Source: Comamonadaceae bacterium
Lineage (GTDB): Bacteria > Pseudomonadota > Gammaproteobacteria > Burkholderiales > Burkholderiaceae_C
Assembly: GCA_947455935.1 (NCBI GenBank)
Contig: CANGPV010000003.1
Location: 1 to 56,673 of the forward strand
Direction of reading: 5' to 3'
DNA length: 56,673 nt
Position numbers and translations under genes: made by a program. The notes under the pieces are model-generated. The model was not told where the DNA came from and searched no databases. It was given only the letters and a program-made list of their open reading frames with translations. Positions 9,579 to 19,552 of the stretch are shown in pieces; the first letter of the stretch is position 1; every line of letters starts with the position of its first letter.

Positions 9579-11075
9579 ATGCCATCTGTTGCCGACCCTT
9601 TAACCGCCCTGCTTTGGCGCAACCGCTTCGCCGAGTTGGGCGATGCTTTTTACACCCCCGTGCAAGCCGCGCCTTTGCGTGATGTGCATTGGGTTTGTCG
9701 CAGTGACAGCGTGGCTAGCAGTTTGGGCTTGCCCGAGAATTGGTGGCGCAGTCCCATGGCCTTGCAAGCCTTGGCGGGTAACGAGGTCTTACCAGGCAGC
9801 CAACCCTTGGCCAGTGTGTACAGCGGACATCAGTTTGGGGTGTGGGCGGGTCAGTTGGGCGATGGTCGTGCGCTGTGGTTGGGCGAGATTGACACACCGA
9901 GTGGCCCTCAAGAATGGCAACTCAAAGGCGCTGGCCTCACGCCCTATTCGCGCATGGGCGATGGTCGCGCGGTGTTGCGATCCAGCATCCGTGAATTTTT
10001 ATGTAGCGAAGCCATGCATGGTTTGGGCATACCCACTACCCGTGCTTTGGCCATTGTGGCCTCGCCGGACAAGGTCTTGCGTGAAGAGCTTGAAACCGCC
10101 GCCGTGGTGACACGGGTGGCACCCAGTTTTTTGCGTTTTGGTCATTTTGAGCATTTCGCCGCTTTGGGGCGACAGGCTGAATTGAAGCAGTTGGCGGATT
10201 TCGCCATCCGCCATTACTTTGGTGATCTGCTGAACATCACCGACGGCCCCGAGCGTTATTTGGCCTTGTTGGAGCAGGTGGTGTTGCGCACCGCCTCGTT
10301 GTTGGCGCATTGGCAGTCGGTGGGCTTTTGCCATGGCGTGATGAATACCGACAACATGAGTTTGTTGGGCCTCACCATCGATTACGGGCCGTTCCAGTTT
10401 TTAGATGGCTTTGATCCCGCCCATATTTGCAACCACTCTGATCATCAAGGCCGCTATGCCTTTGCACGCCAACCGCAGGTGGCATTTTGGAATTTATATT
10501 GCTTGGGTCAAGCTTTGTTGCCCCTCACGCAAGACCAAGACGCCAGCGTGGACGTGCTGGACCTGTTCAAAACCGCTTACCCCTTGCAACTGGATAAGCG
10601 CATGGCGGCCAAACTGGGGTTGAACGAGGTCCAAACAGGTGACCATGAATTGGTCGATGCGGTGTTTAAGTTGCTGACCCCCGAGCGCACCGACTTCACC
10701 ATTTTTTGGCGACGTTTAAGCCATGCGGTGGCGGCCTATGCCTCATCACAAGATACCCAAGCTTTTCAGCCCGTGGCGGACATGTTCATGCAAGCCGAGG
10801 CTTGGGCGTCATGGCTTGCCAACTACCTCCAGCGACTTGCACCGCAAGACCTGACGCTGGCTGCCCAAACCATGCTGGCCACCAACCCCAAATTTGTTTT
10901 GCGTAACCATTTGGGCGAGCAAGCTATTCGACAAGCGAAAATGGGCGACTTCAGCGGCGTCTCTACCTTGTTAACCTTGCTAAGTTCGCCGTTTGATGAA
11001 CACCCAGGTTTTGAAACCTATGCCGCTTTTCCGCCCGATTGGGCTTCCTCCATTGCCATCAGTTGCTCCTCATGA
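9579..11075 (+). CDS. selO: Protein adenylyltransferase SelO (YdiU/UPF0061 family)
   Basis: A pseudokinase-fold enzyme that transfers AMP to Ser/Thr/Tyr of target proteins and is linked to redox homeostasis. About 498 residues from the ATG at 9579; a TTG at 9552 would add nine and has a weak AAGG ahead of it. Diagnostic motifs are [38 protein letters not shown] and the active-site segment [14 protein letters not shown] followed by [11 protein letters not shown]. The C-terminus [14 protein letters not shown] keeps a cysteine near the end, where some family members carry selenocysteine. The stop overlaps the msrB start by four bases, so an oxidative-stress role is shared by the pair. Confidence 0.94.
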   Translation: MPSVADPLTALLWRNRFAELGDAFYTPVQAAPLRDVHWVCRSDSVASSLGLPENWWRSPMALQALAGNEVLPGSQPLASVYSGHQFGVWAGQLGDGRALWLGEIDTPSGPQEWQLKGAGLTPYSRMGDGRAVLRSSIREFLCSEAMHGLGIPTTRALAIVASPDKVLREELETAAVVTRVAPSFLRFGHFEHFAALGRQAELKQLADFAIRHYFGDLLNITDGPERYLALLEQVVLRTASLLAHWQSVGFCHGVMNTDNMSLLGLTIDYGPFQFLDGFDPAHICNHSDHQGRYAFARQPQVAFWNLYCLGQALLPLTQDQDASVDVLDLFKTAYPLQLDKRMAAKLGLNEVQTGDHELVDAVFKLLTPERTDFTIFWRRLSHAVAAYASSQDTQAFQPVADMFMQAEAWASWLANYLQRLAPQDLTLAAQTMLATNPKFVLRNHLGEQAIRQAKMGDFSGVSTLLTLLSSPFDEHPGFETYAAFPPDWASSIAISCSS

Positions 11076-11488
11076 CTACCCCTGCAAAAACACCTGAAGA
11101 ATGGCGAGCTTTGCTGGCCAGCAAAGGCGCTGAACCTTTGGCTTTTGAAGTCACCCGCCATGCCGCCACCGAGCGTGCTTTCACCGGCCGCTACGAAGAC
11201 CATTGGGCCAAAGGCAACTACAACTGCATCTGTTGCGATGCCTTGTTGTTTGATGCCAGCACCAAATTTGACGCGGGCTGCGGCTGGCCCAGCTTTTACC
11301 AAAGCGCTTTGCCTGGGGCGATTGAAGAGCGAGTCGATCGCGCCCATGGCATGGTGCGAACAGAGACCGTTTGCGCCAATTGCGGTGCGCATTTGGGCCA
11401 TGTGTTTCCCGATGGACCTGAGCCCACAGGCTTGCGTTATTGCATGAACTCGGCGGCCTTGCAGTTCGAACCTCAGGACAAGGGTTGA
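11072..11488 (+). CDS. msrB: Peptide-methionine (R)-S-oxide reductase MsrB
   Basis: A 138-residue enzyme that reduces the R-epimer of methionine sulfoxide in proteins, using thioredoxin. The ATG at 11072 overlaps the selO stop (ATGA). Four zinc-ligand cysteines are visible as NYNCICC and VCANCGAH, the fold motif CGWPSFY is present, and the catalytic cysteine is in RYCMNSAAL near the C-terminus. Length is standard for a single-domain cytoplasmic MsrB; no signal peptide and no fused MsrA. It is followed after one base by yciB. Confidence 0.96.
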   Translation: MTTPAKTPEEWRALLASKGAEPLAFEVTRHAATERAFTGRYEDHWAKGNYNCICCDALLFDASTKFDAGCGWPSFYQSALPGAIEERVDRAHGMVRTETVCANCGAHLGHVFPDGPEPTGLRYCMNSAALQFEPQDKG

Positions 11489-11489
11489 C

Positions 11490-12056
11490 ATGAAGTTTCT
11501 TGCTGATTTTTTTCCTATCGCCCTGTTTTTTGTCACGTTCAAGTTGGCAGGTATTTATGTGGCTACGGGCGTGGCGATTGCGGCCACCTTGTTGCAAATT
11601 GGTTGGCTGTACTTTCGCAATGGCAAGGTCGAGCCCATGCAGTGGATCAGCTTGGTCATCATTGTGTTGTTTGGCGGTGCAACCTTGGTGTTTCACGACG
11701 ACACCTTCATCAAATGGAAGCCCACGGTACTGTATTGGTTGATGGGCGCAGCCTTGATCTTGGGCCATGTGGTCATGAAGCGTAATTTTTTGCAATCCCT
11801 CATGGGGGCACAAATTGAGTTGCCTGAACCCATATGGTTGCGTTTGCTTTGGGCTTGGGGTGGGTTTTTTGCCCTCATGGGCGCAGTTAATTTGTGGGTG
11901 GCCTTCAATTTCGATTTGGACACCTGGGTCAATTACAAACTGTTTGGCGGCATGGGCTTGATGCTGGTGTTCGTGGTGGCGCAAGCCATTTATTTGAGTC
12001 GCCATATAAAGCCTGAAGAGGCTGCGCCCGACACCACATCGGATGAACGGCCATGA
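11490..12056 (+). CDS. yciB: Inner-membrane septation protein YciB/IspZ family
   Basis: A 188-residue integral membrane protein with about five hydrophobic helices (near 5-22, 24-42, 52-68, 78-94, and two around 118-172). The N-terminus MKFLADFFPIALFFVTFK and the motif MKRNFLQSLMG are typical of the YciB (intracellular septation A) family, which has been tied to cell-envelope synthesis and division. Biochemical function is not known. Its stop overlaps the bolA start by four bases. The order yciB-bolA-ppiC is common in betaproteobacteria. Confidence 0.93.
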   Translation: MKFLADFFPIALFFVTFKLAGIYVATGVAIAATLLQIGWLYFRNGKVEPMQWISLVIIVLFGGATLVFHDDTFIKWKPTVLYWLMGAALILGHVVMKRNFLQSLMGAQIELPEPIWLRLLWAWGGFFALMGAVNLWVAFNFDLDTWVNYKLFGGMGLMLVFVVAQAIYLSRHIKPEEAAPDTTSDERP

Positions 12057-12325
12057 ATATCAACACCAGCCAGCTTGAACAGGCGTTGAACGACAAGCTC
12101 CAGCCTTTTATTTTGCAGATTGAGGATGAAAGCGCGGCCCATGCCGGCCACAGCGGCTCGGATGGCTCAGGCCAGGGAACGCACTTCAGGGTGCGCATTG
12201 GCAGTGAAGCTTTCAAGGGTCTTTCTAGGGTCGCCAAACATCGCCTTGTGTATGATGCGCTGCAAGCATTTATTGATCAGGGCCTGCATGCTCTGGCCAT
12301 AGACATTGTGGATTCCACCACTTAA
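12053..12325 (+). CDS. BolA-family protein
   Basis: A 90-residue BolA/IbaG-type protein, a small stress and iron-sulfur-linked factor that usually partners a monothiol glutaredoxin. The class II KH-like core shows HFRVRIGSEAFKGLSRVAKHRLVYDAL, including the conserved His of the RxxxHRxVYxxL pattern. A short glycine/serine-rich segment (AGHSGSDGSGQGTH) lies in the loop that contacts glutaredoxin in relatives. The start is coupled to the yciB stop. BolA versus IbaG subgroup is uncertain. Confidence 0.92.
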   Translation: MNINTSQLEQALNDKLQPFILQIEDESAAHAGHSGSDGSGQGTHFRVRIGSEAFKGLSRVAKHRLVYDALQAFIDQGLHALAIDIVDSTT

Positions 12326-12344
12326 TACTTTGAAAGACCCCTTC

Positions 12345-13130
12345 ATGCGATTTTCTTTTCTCCCCACCGTTGTGGCTGCTGCTGTACTGAGTCTGTCCAG
12401 CTCTGCTTTATTGGCCCAAAACGTCGCCATCGTCAACGGGAAAGCGGTTCCCAAAACCCGTTTGAATATGTTGGCTGCTCAGCTTGAGCGCTCTGGTCGT
12501 AGCGTTACCCCCGACATGGAGCAACAACTGCGTGAAGAAGTCATCATGCGCGAAATCTTCATGCAAGAAGCTGAAAAACAAGGTTTGGACGCTTCGGACG
12601 ACTACAAAGTGCAAGTAGAAATTGCCAAACAAAGCATTTTGATCCGCGAGTTGTTTGCCCAATTCCAAAAAACCAACCCTGTCAATGAGGCGGATGTCAA
12701 AGCGGAGTACGACAAATTTGTAGCAGGTAACGGCGGCAAAGAATACCGTGCTCGCCATATCTTGGTGGAAAAAGAAGAACAGGCCAAGGCCATCATTGCC
12801 AGCCTGAAAAAAGGCGGTAAATTTGAAGACATCGCCAAAAAGCAATCCAAAGACCCTGGCTCAGGCGCCAATGGTGGCGACCTCGATTGGGCCAACCCCA
12901 ACAGCTTTGTGAAAGAATTTTCCCAAGCCATGGTGGCATTGAAAAAAGGCCAGATCACCGATGCGCCCGTCAAGAGCCAATTTGGCTTTCACATCATTCG
13001 TTTGGACGATGTGCGCGACACGCCCGTCCCTAAGTTCGATGACGTCAAAGGTCAAATCCTGCAGCAAATGCAGCAAGCCAAATTGGCCGAGTACCAACAA
13101 AGCATGCGCGACAAAGCCAAGATCGAATAA
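12345..13130 (+). CDS. Periplasmic parvulin-type peptidyl-prolyl cis-trans isomerase
   Basis: A 261-residue exported PPIase and chaperone. I chose the ATG at 12345 because it begins a clear signal peptide (MRFSFLPTVVAAAVLSLSSS, cleavage after LLA-Q); an in-frame ATG at 12306 would bury it. An N-terminal helical SurA-like region is followed by a PpiC domain from about 127 to 220, with the entry RARHILVEKEEQA, the central SKDPGSGANGGDLDW and the closing SQFGFHIIRLDD. Related proteins assist outer-membrane protein folding. It is followed by a strong terminator, so it ends the selO-to-ppiC unit. Confidence 0.94.
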   Translation: MRFSFLPTVVAAAVLSLSSSALLAQNVAIVNGKAVPKTRLNMLAAQLERSGRSVTPDMEQQLREEVIMREIFMQEAEKQGLDASDDYKVQVEIAKQSILIRELFAQFQKTNPVNEADVKAEYDKFVAGNGGKEYRARHILVEKEEQAKAIIASLKKGGKFEDIAKKQSKDPGSGANGGDLDWANPNSFVKEFSQAMVALKKGQITDAPVKSQFGFHIIRLDDVRDTPVPKFDDVKGQILQQMQQAKLAEYQQSMRDKAKIE

Positions 13131-13146
13131 GCTGGGTTGCCCCATC

Positions 13147-13175
13147 AAAAAAGCTCTCTTGCGAGAGCTTTTTTT
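13147..13175. terminator. Bidirectional rho-independent terminator after ppiC
   Basis: A perfect 8-bp stem AAGCTCTC / GAGAGCTT closes a four-base loop (TTGC). It is flanked by an A-run on the left and a T-run on the right, so it can work on both strands. It separates the plus-strand ppiC gene from the minus-strand 141-residue gene that ends at 13174. Confidence 0.9.
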
Positions 13176-13599
13176 ATTTCACGTTGGCTTTGAGGATATG
13201 CGCCAAGCTGAAGGTTTCGCTGGTTAGCAATTTAGTGGTGCGTATTTTTTCAAACTCGTTCAAGATACTGGCTGCGTCCGTGTGGTTGAGCAGTAACAAT
13301 TTGATGACCGATTCGATTTTTTGTTGTACCAAACTGGTTTTTTCCAAGGCTTTATCCGCATGGGCCGTATTGGCGGCATGTTGTTCCATACGTTTGACAT
13401 GGGCGGGGTCACTTTGATCGAGCGCCACATCGGTACTTGATTTGCCCCCCACCACCGCTAAACCTGTTTCCGCATGGTGCGACTCTTGCAAGCCGTGGAC
13501 CAGCAAATTCAGGTCGAGCTTGAGATGCTCGGCGAGCTCCACCAAGGCATACAAGGTATCAGCCAGTTCGCGGTCGCGAGGCAGAGTAACAACGCTCAT
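13174..13599 (-). CDS. Unrecognised 141-residue helical protein coupled to an ion channel
   Basis: I do not recognise this protein. It has no signal peptide or membrane helix, and appears largely alpha-helical: an N-terminal block LADTLYALVELAEHLKLDLNLLVHGL with heptad-like leucines, a polar linker around residues 50-65 (VGGKSSTDVALDQSD), and a long C-terminal helical block from about 70 to 130. Its ATG overlaps the stop of the upstream channel gene by four bases, so the two are probably made together. It could be a cytoplasmic accessory or regulatory subunit of the channel. That is inference from context only. Confidence 0.75.
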   Translation of the reverse strand: MSVVTLPRDRELADTLYALVELAEHLKLDLNLLVHGLQESHHAETGLAVVGGKSSTDVALDQSDPAHVKRMEQHAANTAHADKALEKTSLVQQKIESVIKLLLLNHTDAASILNEFEKIRTTKLLTSETFSLAHILKANVK

Positions 13600-14630
13600 A
13601 GACTGCGGGTGCGCGACTTGATGTCGTCTTCAGAAAGCAACTCAATTTCGTTGGCGCGTTGCTGTGTGACCCAACCGCGTGTGACCATCATCTCCAGAAT
13701 GTTTTCGCGGGTAGCCTTGACCTTATCGTCATCGGTGATTTGCTCGCCAAACAACATGACCATGATGGTTTTGCCCACGATATTCAACAAAATACCAAAC
13801 AAAACCAAGCCCATCAACATGGTGGCACCTGCAATCACCCGTCCCCAAAACGTCAACGGGAACATATCGCCATAGCCGGTGGTGGTCAAAGTCACGATAC
13901 ACCACCACATGGCTGCAGGGATAGACGTGTAAAAGCGCTTATCGGGAGGAATGGGGTTGCCGCTCACAGGGTCAAGCGGCATGAACAAGGCTGCCTCGGG
14001 GGGTGAACCTTCAGGCAAAGGCGTGATCTTCAACTGGGCATCCAGTGCGGCTTGACCTATGGCCATGTTTTCCGCCGAGTACAAATTGCCTTCGGCGTAG
14101 TACATCAAGGTGCTGGAGATCATGATCACCGAAAACAACGCGATGAAGTAGATCTTCAGGTTGGTGACGATGGGGTTGCTGCTTTCTATCGAATGTTGAA
14201 TTTGCTGCAACGCAATACGAGCCATTTTCAGCACTCGCAAGACCCGAACCACCCGCAGAACACGCAAAACCTTGCTACCTTGCAAGGCTGTGAGGTTCAT
14301 GATCATCAGGTAGGTGGGAACAATAGAGATCAAATCCACCAAGCCCCAAAAACTGAAGAAATACTTCACGCGGTCTTTGGCGAAATACAAATTGCCCAAG
14401 TAGTCCACGGTGAAAAACAGCACTGCCGCGTATTCAACCAGTTTGAAGATGTTGGCGTGTTCCGAGGCATAGGGCTCGACGGTTTCACCGGCCAGCGTCA
14501 AACAGGAAATGAAAATCCAGAAGTTGACGATAGATACCCAAGACTGGAAGCTTCTTGACAAGGGATCGGTGAACATGGATTTGAAAAAACCCTCTGATTC
14601 ACCGGAATTCATTTGGGAAGATGTAGACAT
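13596..14630 (-). CDS. Voltage-gated potassium-type ion channel (six-TM)
   Basis: A 344-residue inner-membrane cation channel. Predicted S1 at about 32-48, S2 66-82, S3 91-111. S4 at 120-138 has seven basic residues at exact three-residue spacing (K120, R123, R126, R129, R132, K135, R138), a textbook voltage sensor. S5 lies near 160-178, the pore helix near 237-250, the selectivity filter TTTGYGD at 249-255, and S6 near 262-285. The S5-to-pore linker (about 180-235) is unusually long and proline-rich (LPEGSPPEAALF, NPIPPDKR). A short cytoplasmic C-terminus follows, with no RCK or cyclic-nucleotide domain. Downstream is the coupled 141-residue gene. Confidence 0.93.
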   Translation of the reverse strand: MSTSSQMNSGESEGFFKSMFTDPLSRSFQSWVSIVNFWIFISCLTLAGETVEPYASEHANIFKLVEYAAVLFFTVDYLGNLYFAKDRVKYFFSFWGLVDLISIVPTYLMIMNLTALQGSKVLRVLRVVRVLRVLKMARIALQQIQHSIESSNPIVTNLKIYFIALFSVIMISSTLMYYAEGNLYSAENMAIGQAALDAQLKITPLPEGSPPEAALFMPLDPVSGNPIPPDKRFYTSIPAAMWWCIVTLTTTGYGDMFPLTFWGRVIAGATMLMGLVLFGILLNIVGKTIMVMLFGEQITDDDKVKATRENILEMMVTRGWVTQQRANEIELLSEDDIKSRTRSL

Positions 14631-14664
14631 GGCAAAAACTCGCTAAAACAATAAATTTGCAACT

Positions 14665-14692
14665 ATCCTACATTAATTTTTTCAAATTTCAA
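14665..14692 (-). promoter_or_regulatory. Candidate sigma-70 promoter for the channel operon
   Basis: Read on the minus strand, TTGAAA (14692-14687) and TAGGAT (14670-14665) are separated by 16 bases in an AT-rich gap of 58 bases between purL and the channel gene. The -35 element overlaps the purL stop. This would give the channel pair its own promoter rather than purL read-through. Confidence 0.35.
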
Positions 14693-17600
14693 TTCAGCCA
14701 ATCACGGGCATTGCGCCATAAATGCATCCACGGGCTGAATTCTGAAGAGGATTCAGACAAGCCTTGAGGGGCAAAACTGAATTGCAGTGGGCGAAACACA
14801 CGTTCGGGGTGCGGCATCATGGCGGTGAACCGGCCATCGGCGGTCGTCACTGCCGTTAAACCACCAAGACTACCGTTGGGGTTTAAAGGATAGGCTTCGG
14901 TGGGAAGGCCATGGTTGTCCACAAAGCGCATGGCAGCCAGCACCTGAGAAGCATCGCCTCGTTGGGCGAAATTGGCAAAGCCTTCGCCGTGCGCCACCGC
15001 AATCGGGGCTCGCAAGCCGGCCATGCCTTTGAAGAACAAGCTGGGCGACTCAAGCACTTCCACCATGGACAGGCGGGCTTCAAAACGCTCGCTTTGGTTG
15101 TGGGTGAAGCGTGGCCAGTGCTGCGCACCGGGAATGATGTCGGCCAACTCGGCAAACATTTGGCAACCATTGCACACGCCCAAACCAAAGGTGTCGCCGC
15201 GTTGAAAAAACGCTTGGAATTGAGCGTTCAAGCCCTCATGGAAAGTGATGCTGCGCGCCCACCCCACCCCCGCGCCCAAGGTGTCGCCGTAGCTGAAGCC
15301 ACCGCAGGCCACGATGCCCTGAAAGTCTTTCAGGTTAGCCCGGCCTTGTTGTAAATCGGTCATGTGAACGTCGTAAGCCTCAAAACCCGCCTCGGTGAAG
15401 GCGTAGGCCATTTCCACGTGGGAGTTCACGCCCTGCTCGCGCAGCACCGCCACACGGGGCTTGGCCTTGTGTACAGAGGGCGACGCGGGAGGGTTATGCC
15501 ATCCCAGTGGCAAATGCAGATGCAGACCGGGGTCCGAAGGGTCCCCCGCGGCAGCGTGCTCTTGGTCGGCGGTAATGGGGTTGTCACGCTCACGGGCAAT
15601 CTTCCAGCTGACGCTGTCCCACACCTGCTGCAGGTCATACAGGTCAGCGGAAAAAATCTCTTTGGCGTCACGCCACACGCTGACCACAGGCGCTGAGCTG
15701 CTGCGGGTTTTACCAATCACATGGCTATGAGCCGACAAGCCATGTTGCCGCAGCACTTGCATCACTTTGTCACGCTGCGCGGTGGCGACTTGAACCACCA
15801 CACCCAGCTCTTCGTTGAACAAGGCTTGCAGGCTGAGTTCTTCACGTCGGGCTCCCACTTGCTGTGCCCAGTTCTTGCTGTCGCCATGGTCGGCGCGGCT
15901 GTCGCTGAGCCCATCGCCTTCGGTGACCAACAAATCAATGTTCAAGTCCACACCCACACGCCCTGCAAAAGCCATTTCGCAGACCGTGGCCCACAAACCG
16001 CCGTCGCTCTTATCGTGGTACGCCAGCAGCAAACCTTGTTGACGCAAATCGTTGATGGCATGCACCAAATGCAACAGGTCTTGCGCATCGTCCAAGTCGG
16101 GCGTGTCCCCGCCGCCTTGGTTCAAGATTTGCGCCAACATGCTCGCACCCATGCGTTTTTGACCGCGCCCCAAGTCAATCAACACCATGCTGCTGTCAAT
16201 GCCAGTTTGCAACTGCGGCGTGAGGTTGCCTCGCACATCGTCCAAGGCGACAAATGCGGTGATGATCAAGCTGACCGGCGAGGTGACTTTTTGCTCTTGA
16301 CCCGCATCGCTCCAACGGGTTCGCATGGACAAGCTGTCTTTGCCCACCGGAATGGCTATGCCCAATGCAGGACACAGTTCCAGTCCCACCGCCTTGACGG
16401 TGTCGTAAAGGGCCGCGTCCTCGCCCACTTCACCGCAAGCAGCCATCCAGTTGGCTGACAGCTTGACTTTGTCCATGTGAAACGGTGCGGCCAATAAATT
16501 GGTGATGGCCTCGGCCACCGCCATGCGACCCGAGGCGGCAGGGTTGAGTGCGGCAATCGGGGTGCGCTCGCCCATGCTCATGGCCTCGCCGGCATGGCCC
16601 GCAAAGTCGGCCAAGGTGATGGCGCAATCGGCCACCGGCACTTGCCAAGGGCCGACCATGGGGTCGCGGTGGCTCAAGCCGCCCACGGTGCGGTCGCCAA
16701 TCGTCACCAAAAACCGTTTGCTCGCCACCGTCGGATGCGCCAAGACCTGAATGACAGCGTCTTGCAAACGCACATCGGTCAGGTTCAAAGGCGGTGAACT
16801 GCGCTGAACACGAACCACGTCGCGGTGCATCTTGGGCGGTTTGCCCAGCAACACCTCTAAGGGCATGTCCACCGGCGTGCTGGACGCACCATCTTTGACC
16901 ACCAGTTGCGGTTTGGCAGAGGCCTTGCCCACCACCGAGAACGGGCAACGCTCACGCTCGCAAAAGAACTGAAACTGAGGCAAAGAAGTGGGGTCAATGG
17001 CCAGCACATAACGCTCTTGGCTTTCGTTGCTCCATATTTCCCGCGCCGACATGCCCGACTCTTCCAAATGCACGTTGCGCAAATCGAAACGCGCTCCGCG
17101 TCCTGCGTCGTTGACCAACTCGGGGAATGCGTTGGACAAGCCCCCTGCGCCCACGTCGTGGATGGCCAAGATGGGCGACATCATGCCCAGCGCATTGCAA
17201 TGGTTGATCACCTCTTGGGCGCGCCGTTGAATTTCGGGGTTGCCGCGTTGCACCGAGTCAAAGTCCAAAGCCACGCTGTTGCTGCCACTGGCCAAGGAGC
17301 TGGCCGCGCCTCCGCCCATGCCAATGCGCATCCCAGGGCCACCCAACTGAACCAACAAAGTCCCTGGAGGAAATTCGATTTTGCGCGTGAGTTCGCGCTG
17401 CACCACGCCCAATCCACCGGCGATCATGATGGGCTTGTGGTAGCCGCGTTGCACGCCATCGACCACCTGCTCGTACTCGCGGAAATAGCCCAGCAAATTG
17501 GGGCGACCAAACTCGTTGTTGAAAGCCGCGCCGCCCAAGGGGCCCTCGGTCATGATGGCCAAGGCGCTGGCCATGTGGGCGGGTTGACCCACGCTGCTGC

Positions 17601-18642
17601 CCCACAGTTTGGAGACGCTGAAGCCCGTCAGTCCAGCTTTGGGCTTGGCACCGCGTCCTGTTGCACCTTCATCGCGGATTTCACCGCCCGCCCCTGTAGC
17701 CGCCCCAGGAAACGGCGAGATGGCCGTGGGGTGGTTGTGGGTTTCCACCTTCATCAAAATATGTTGCACGCCTTGCGATTTGTCATAGCGCGGCATGAAT
17801 CCCGTCAAGGGCGCGGCAAACTTTTCTACCGTGTGGCCCTTCATGATGGCGGCATTGTCCGAATAGGCCACCACGGTGTGCTGCGGCGATGTGGCGTGGG
17901 TGTGGCGAATCATGCCAAACAGGCTGTGGCTTTGCGCCTGACCATCGATGCTGAAGCTGGCGTTGAAAATCTTGTGGCGACAGTGCTCGCTGTTGGCCTG
18001 AGCAAACATCATCAACTCGGCGTCGCTGGGGTTGCGCCCAAGCTTGCCAAAGGCGTCTAGCAAATAGTCAATCTCATCGTCTGCCAAGGCCAAACCCCAA
18101 TCGGCATTGGCTTGGACCAAGGCTTGGCGACCCCGCGCTTGTATGTCCACATGGCTCAGCGCTTGGGCAGGCAGCGGTTGGAACAGTGCTTGGGCTTGCT
18201 GGACGTCGATCCACACCGTCTCGGTCATGCGATCGTGCAACTGGGCATGCAATGCGCTGGTTTGCGCTGGCGTCAAAGCCTGAGTGGCTTGAAAACGGTA
18301 TTCAATCAGTCGCTCTATGCGTTGCACCGCCAAGCCGCAGTTGCGGGCAATGTCGCTGGCTTTGGAAGCCCAAGGCGACACGGTTCCCAAGCGGGGTGAC
18401 ACCCAACACTGCAAGGCATCAGGGTTGGCAAAGGCGGTTTGCGCTGCTTGGGCATCAAGCAACTGCGCCATGCGGGCTGTGTCTTTGGCACCCAAAGCCT
18501 TGGGTGTGACCACCAAAAATACCTGCCTCGCCTTCAAACTGCTGAGAGTGGGGACCGCGAGTTGCAAAGTTTGCAGCAAGCGTTGGGTTTTGAAAGGGCT
18601 GAAGGCTTCACCGCCTTCGAAGGTGCTAATCTGAACGGTCAC
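14689..18642 (-). CDS. purL: Phosphoribosylformylglycinamidine synthase PurL (large, single-chain)
   Basis: Fourth step of purine synthesis: FGAR plus glutamine and ATP gives FGAM. About 1317 residues from a GTG at 18642 ([14 protein letters not shown]), which matches family N-termini. An in-frame ATG at 18747 would run into the divergent map gene. The order is the N-terminal PurS-like domain, a linker, two AIRS-like synthetase halves ([13 protein letters not shown]-type and [14 protein letters not shown] regions) and a C-terminal glutaminase with nucleophile Cys in [10 protein letters not shown] and the His/Glu of [10 protein letters not shown]. The HSEHCRHK-like [12 protein letters not shown] motif is present. 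Monocistronic or leading into the channel genes; divergent from map across 91 bases. Confidence 0.95.
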   Translation of the reverse strand: MTVQISTFEGGEAFSPFKTQRLLQTLQLAVPTLSSLKARQVFLVVTPKALGAKDTARMAQLLDAQAAQTAFANPDALQCWVSPRLGTVSPWASKASDIARNCGLAVQRIERLIEYRFQATQALTPAQTSALHAQLHDRMTETVWIDVQQAQALFQPLPAQALSHVDIQARGRQALVQANADWGLALADDEIDYLLDAFGKLGRNPSDAELMMFAQANSEHCRHKIFNASFSIDGQAQSHSLFGMIRHTHATSPQHTVVAYSDNAAIMKGHTVEKFAAPLTGFMPRYDKSQGVQHILMKVETHNHPTAISPFPGAATGAGGEIRDEGATGRGAKPKAGLTGFSVSKLWGSSVGQPAHMASALAIMTEGPLGGAAFNNEFGRPNLLGYFREYEQVVDGVQRGYHKPIMIAGGLGVVQRELTRKIEFPPGTLLVQLGGPGMRIGMGGGAASSLASGSNSVALDFDSVQRGNPEIQRRAQEVINHCNALGMMSPILAIHDVGAGGLSNAFPELVNDAGRGARFDLRNVHLEESGMSAREIWSNESQERYVLAIDPTSLPQFQFFCERERCPFSVVGKASAKPQLVVKDGASSTPVDMPLEVLLGKPPKMHRDVVRVQRSSPPLNLTDVRLQDAVIQVLAHPTVASKRFLVTIGDRTVGGLSHRDPMVGPWQVPVADCAITLADFAGHAGEAMSMGERTPIAALNPAASGRMAVAEAITNLLAAPFHMDKVKLSANWMAACGEVGEDAALYDTVKAVGLELCPALGIAIPVGKDSLSMRTRWSDAGQEQKVTSPVSLIITAFVALDDVRGNLTPQLQTGIDSSMVLIDLGRGQKRMGASMLAQILNQGGGDTPDLDDAQDLLHLVHAINDLRQQGLLLAYHDKSDGGLWATVCEMAFAGRVGVDLNIDLLVTEGDGLSDSRADHGDSKNWAQQVGARREELSLQALFNEELGVVVQVATAQRDKVMQVLRQHGLSAHSHVIGKTRSSSAPVVSVWRDAKEIFSADLYDLQQVWDSVSWKIARERDNPITADQEHAAAGDPSDPGLHLHLPLGWHNPPASPSVHKAKPRVAVLREQGVNSHVEMAYAFTEAGFEAYDVHMTDLQQGRANLKDFQGIVACGGFSYGDTLGAGVGWARSITFHEGLNAQFQAFFQRGDTFGLGVCNGCQMFAELADIIPGAQHWPRFTHNQSERFEARLSMVEVLESPSLFFKGMAGLRAPIAVAHGEGFANFAQRGDASQVLAAMRFVDNHGLPTEAYPLNPNGSLGGLTAVTTADGRFTAMMPHPERVFRPLQFSFAPQGLSESSSEFSPWMHLWRNARDWLN

Positions 18643-18733
18643 GGGGGAGCCTGGTTGGGGTGGGAGCAGGCGAATTTTACTGGCTTGGCCACTGGCAAAC
18701 CCTTGGCAAGCCTGAGCCTGAGATAATTTAGGT
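18643..18733. promoter_or_regulatory. Divergent purL/map intergenic promoter region
   Basis: These 91 bases separate the GTG start of purL from the ATG of map. The map side contains GATAAT close to its ATG. I could not pick convincing -35/-10 pairs for either gene and saw no PurR-like operator. Reading purL from the upstream ATG at 18747 would abolish this region, which is one reason for the start chosen. Confidence 0.4.
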
Positions 18734-19546
18734 ATGACTATCTCCATCAAAGACGAACAAGGCATCGCAGGTATGCGCTTGGCAGGGCGTTTGGCCTCGG
18801 AAGTGCTGGATTTCCTGACGCCCCATGTGCAAGCGGGCATCACCACCAACGCCTTGGACAAATTGGCCCATGACTACATCACCCAGGTGCAGCAAGCCAT
18901 TCCCGCGCCTTTGAACTATGCACCCAATGGCTACAACCCCTACCCCAAGTCGATTTGCACCTCCATCAACCACCAAGTCTGTCACGGCATTCCCAATGAC
19001 AAGGCGTTGAAAAAGGGCGACATCGTTAATATTGATATCACCGTCATCAAAAACGGCTGGCATGGCGACACCAGCCGTATGTTTGTGGTGGGTGATGGCT
19101 CGATTGCCGCCAAGCGCTTGTGCGCCATGACCTATGAAGCCATGTGGCATGGCATCGTCAAGGTCAAACCCGGCGCTCGCTTGGGCGACATTGGTCATGC
19201 CATTCAACTGTTTGCCGAAGGACTGGGTTTCTCCATTGTTCGTGAGTTTTGCGGTCACGGCATAGGGCAGGTGTTCCATGAAGAACCGCAGGTGCTGCAC
19301 TACGGCAAACCCGGCACTTTGGAAGAATTGCGACCTGGCATGACCTTCACCATCGAGCCCATGGTGAATGCGGGTAAAAAAGACATACGCGAAACCGGTG
19401 ACGGCTGGACCATCGTCACCCGTGACCATTCCTTATCAGCGCAATGGGAGCACACGGTGTTGGTCACCCCAACAGGTTATGAAGTGCTGACCCTGTCAGC
19501 GGGCAGTCCGCCCTTGCCTTCGTTTGTGACCACCACTTCTTGTTAA
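18734..19546 (+). CDS. map: Methionine aminopeptidase, type I
   Basis: A 270-residue metalloenzyme that removes the initiator methionine from nascent proteins. The five metal ligands are in place: the two aspartates in [20 protein letters not shown], His in [14 protein letters not shown], Glu in [10 protein letters not shown] and Glu in [10 protein letters not shown]. The catalytic His is in [11 protein letters not shown]. Length is close to the bacterial norm, with a short C-terminal tail (AGSPPLPSF). It is divergent from purL, and glnD begins six bases after its stop, so the two are co-transcribed, unlike the rpsB-associated map of enterics. Confidence 0.96.
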   Translation: MTISIKDEQGIAGMRLAGRLASEVLDFLTPHVQAGITTNALDKLAHDYITQVQQAIPAPLNYAPNGYNPYPKSICTSINHQVCHGIPNDKALKKGDIVNIDITVIKNGWHGDTSRMFVVGDGSIAAKRLCAMTYEAMWHGIVKVKPGARLGDIGHAIQLFAEGLGFSIVREFCGHGIGQVFHEEPQVLHYGKPGTLEELRPGMTFTIEPMVNAGKKDIRETGDGWTIVTRDHSLSAQWEHTVLVTPTGYEVLTLSAGSPPLPSFVTTTSC

Positions 19547-19552
19547 AGCGCA

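Noticed and set aside
18643-18861. N-terminal extension of purL beyond GTG 18642
   Set aside because: It would run antisense through the start of map and shows no similarity to PurL N-termini; the GTG gives the expected length.
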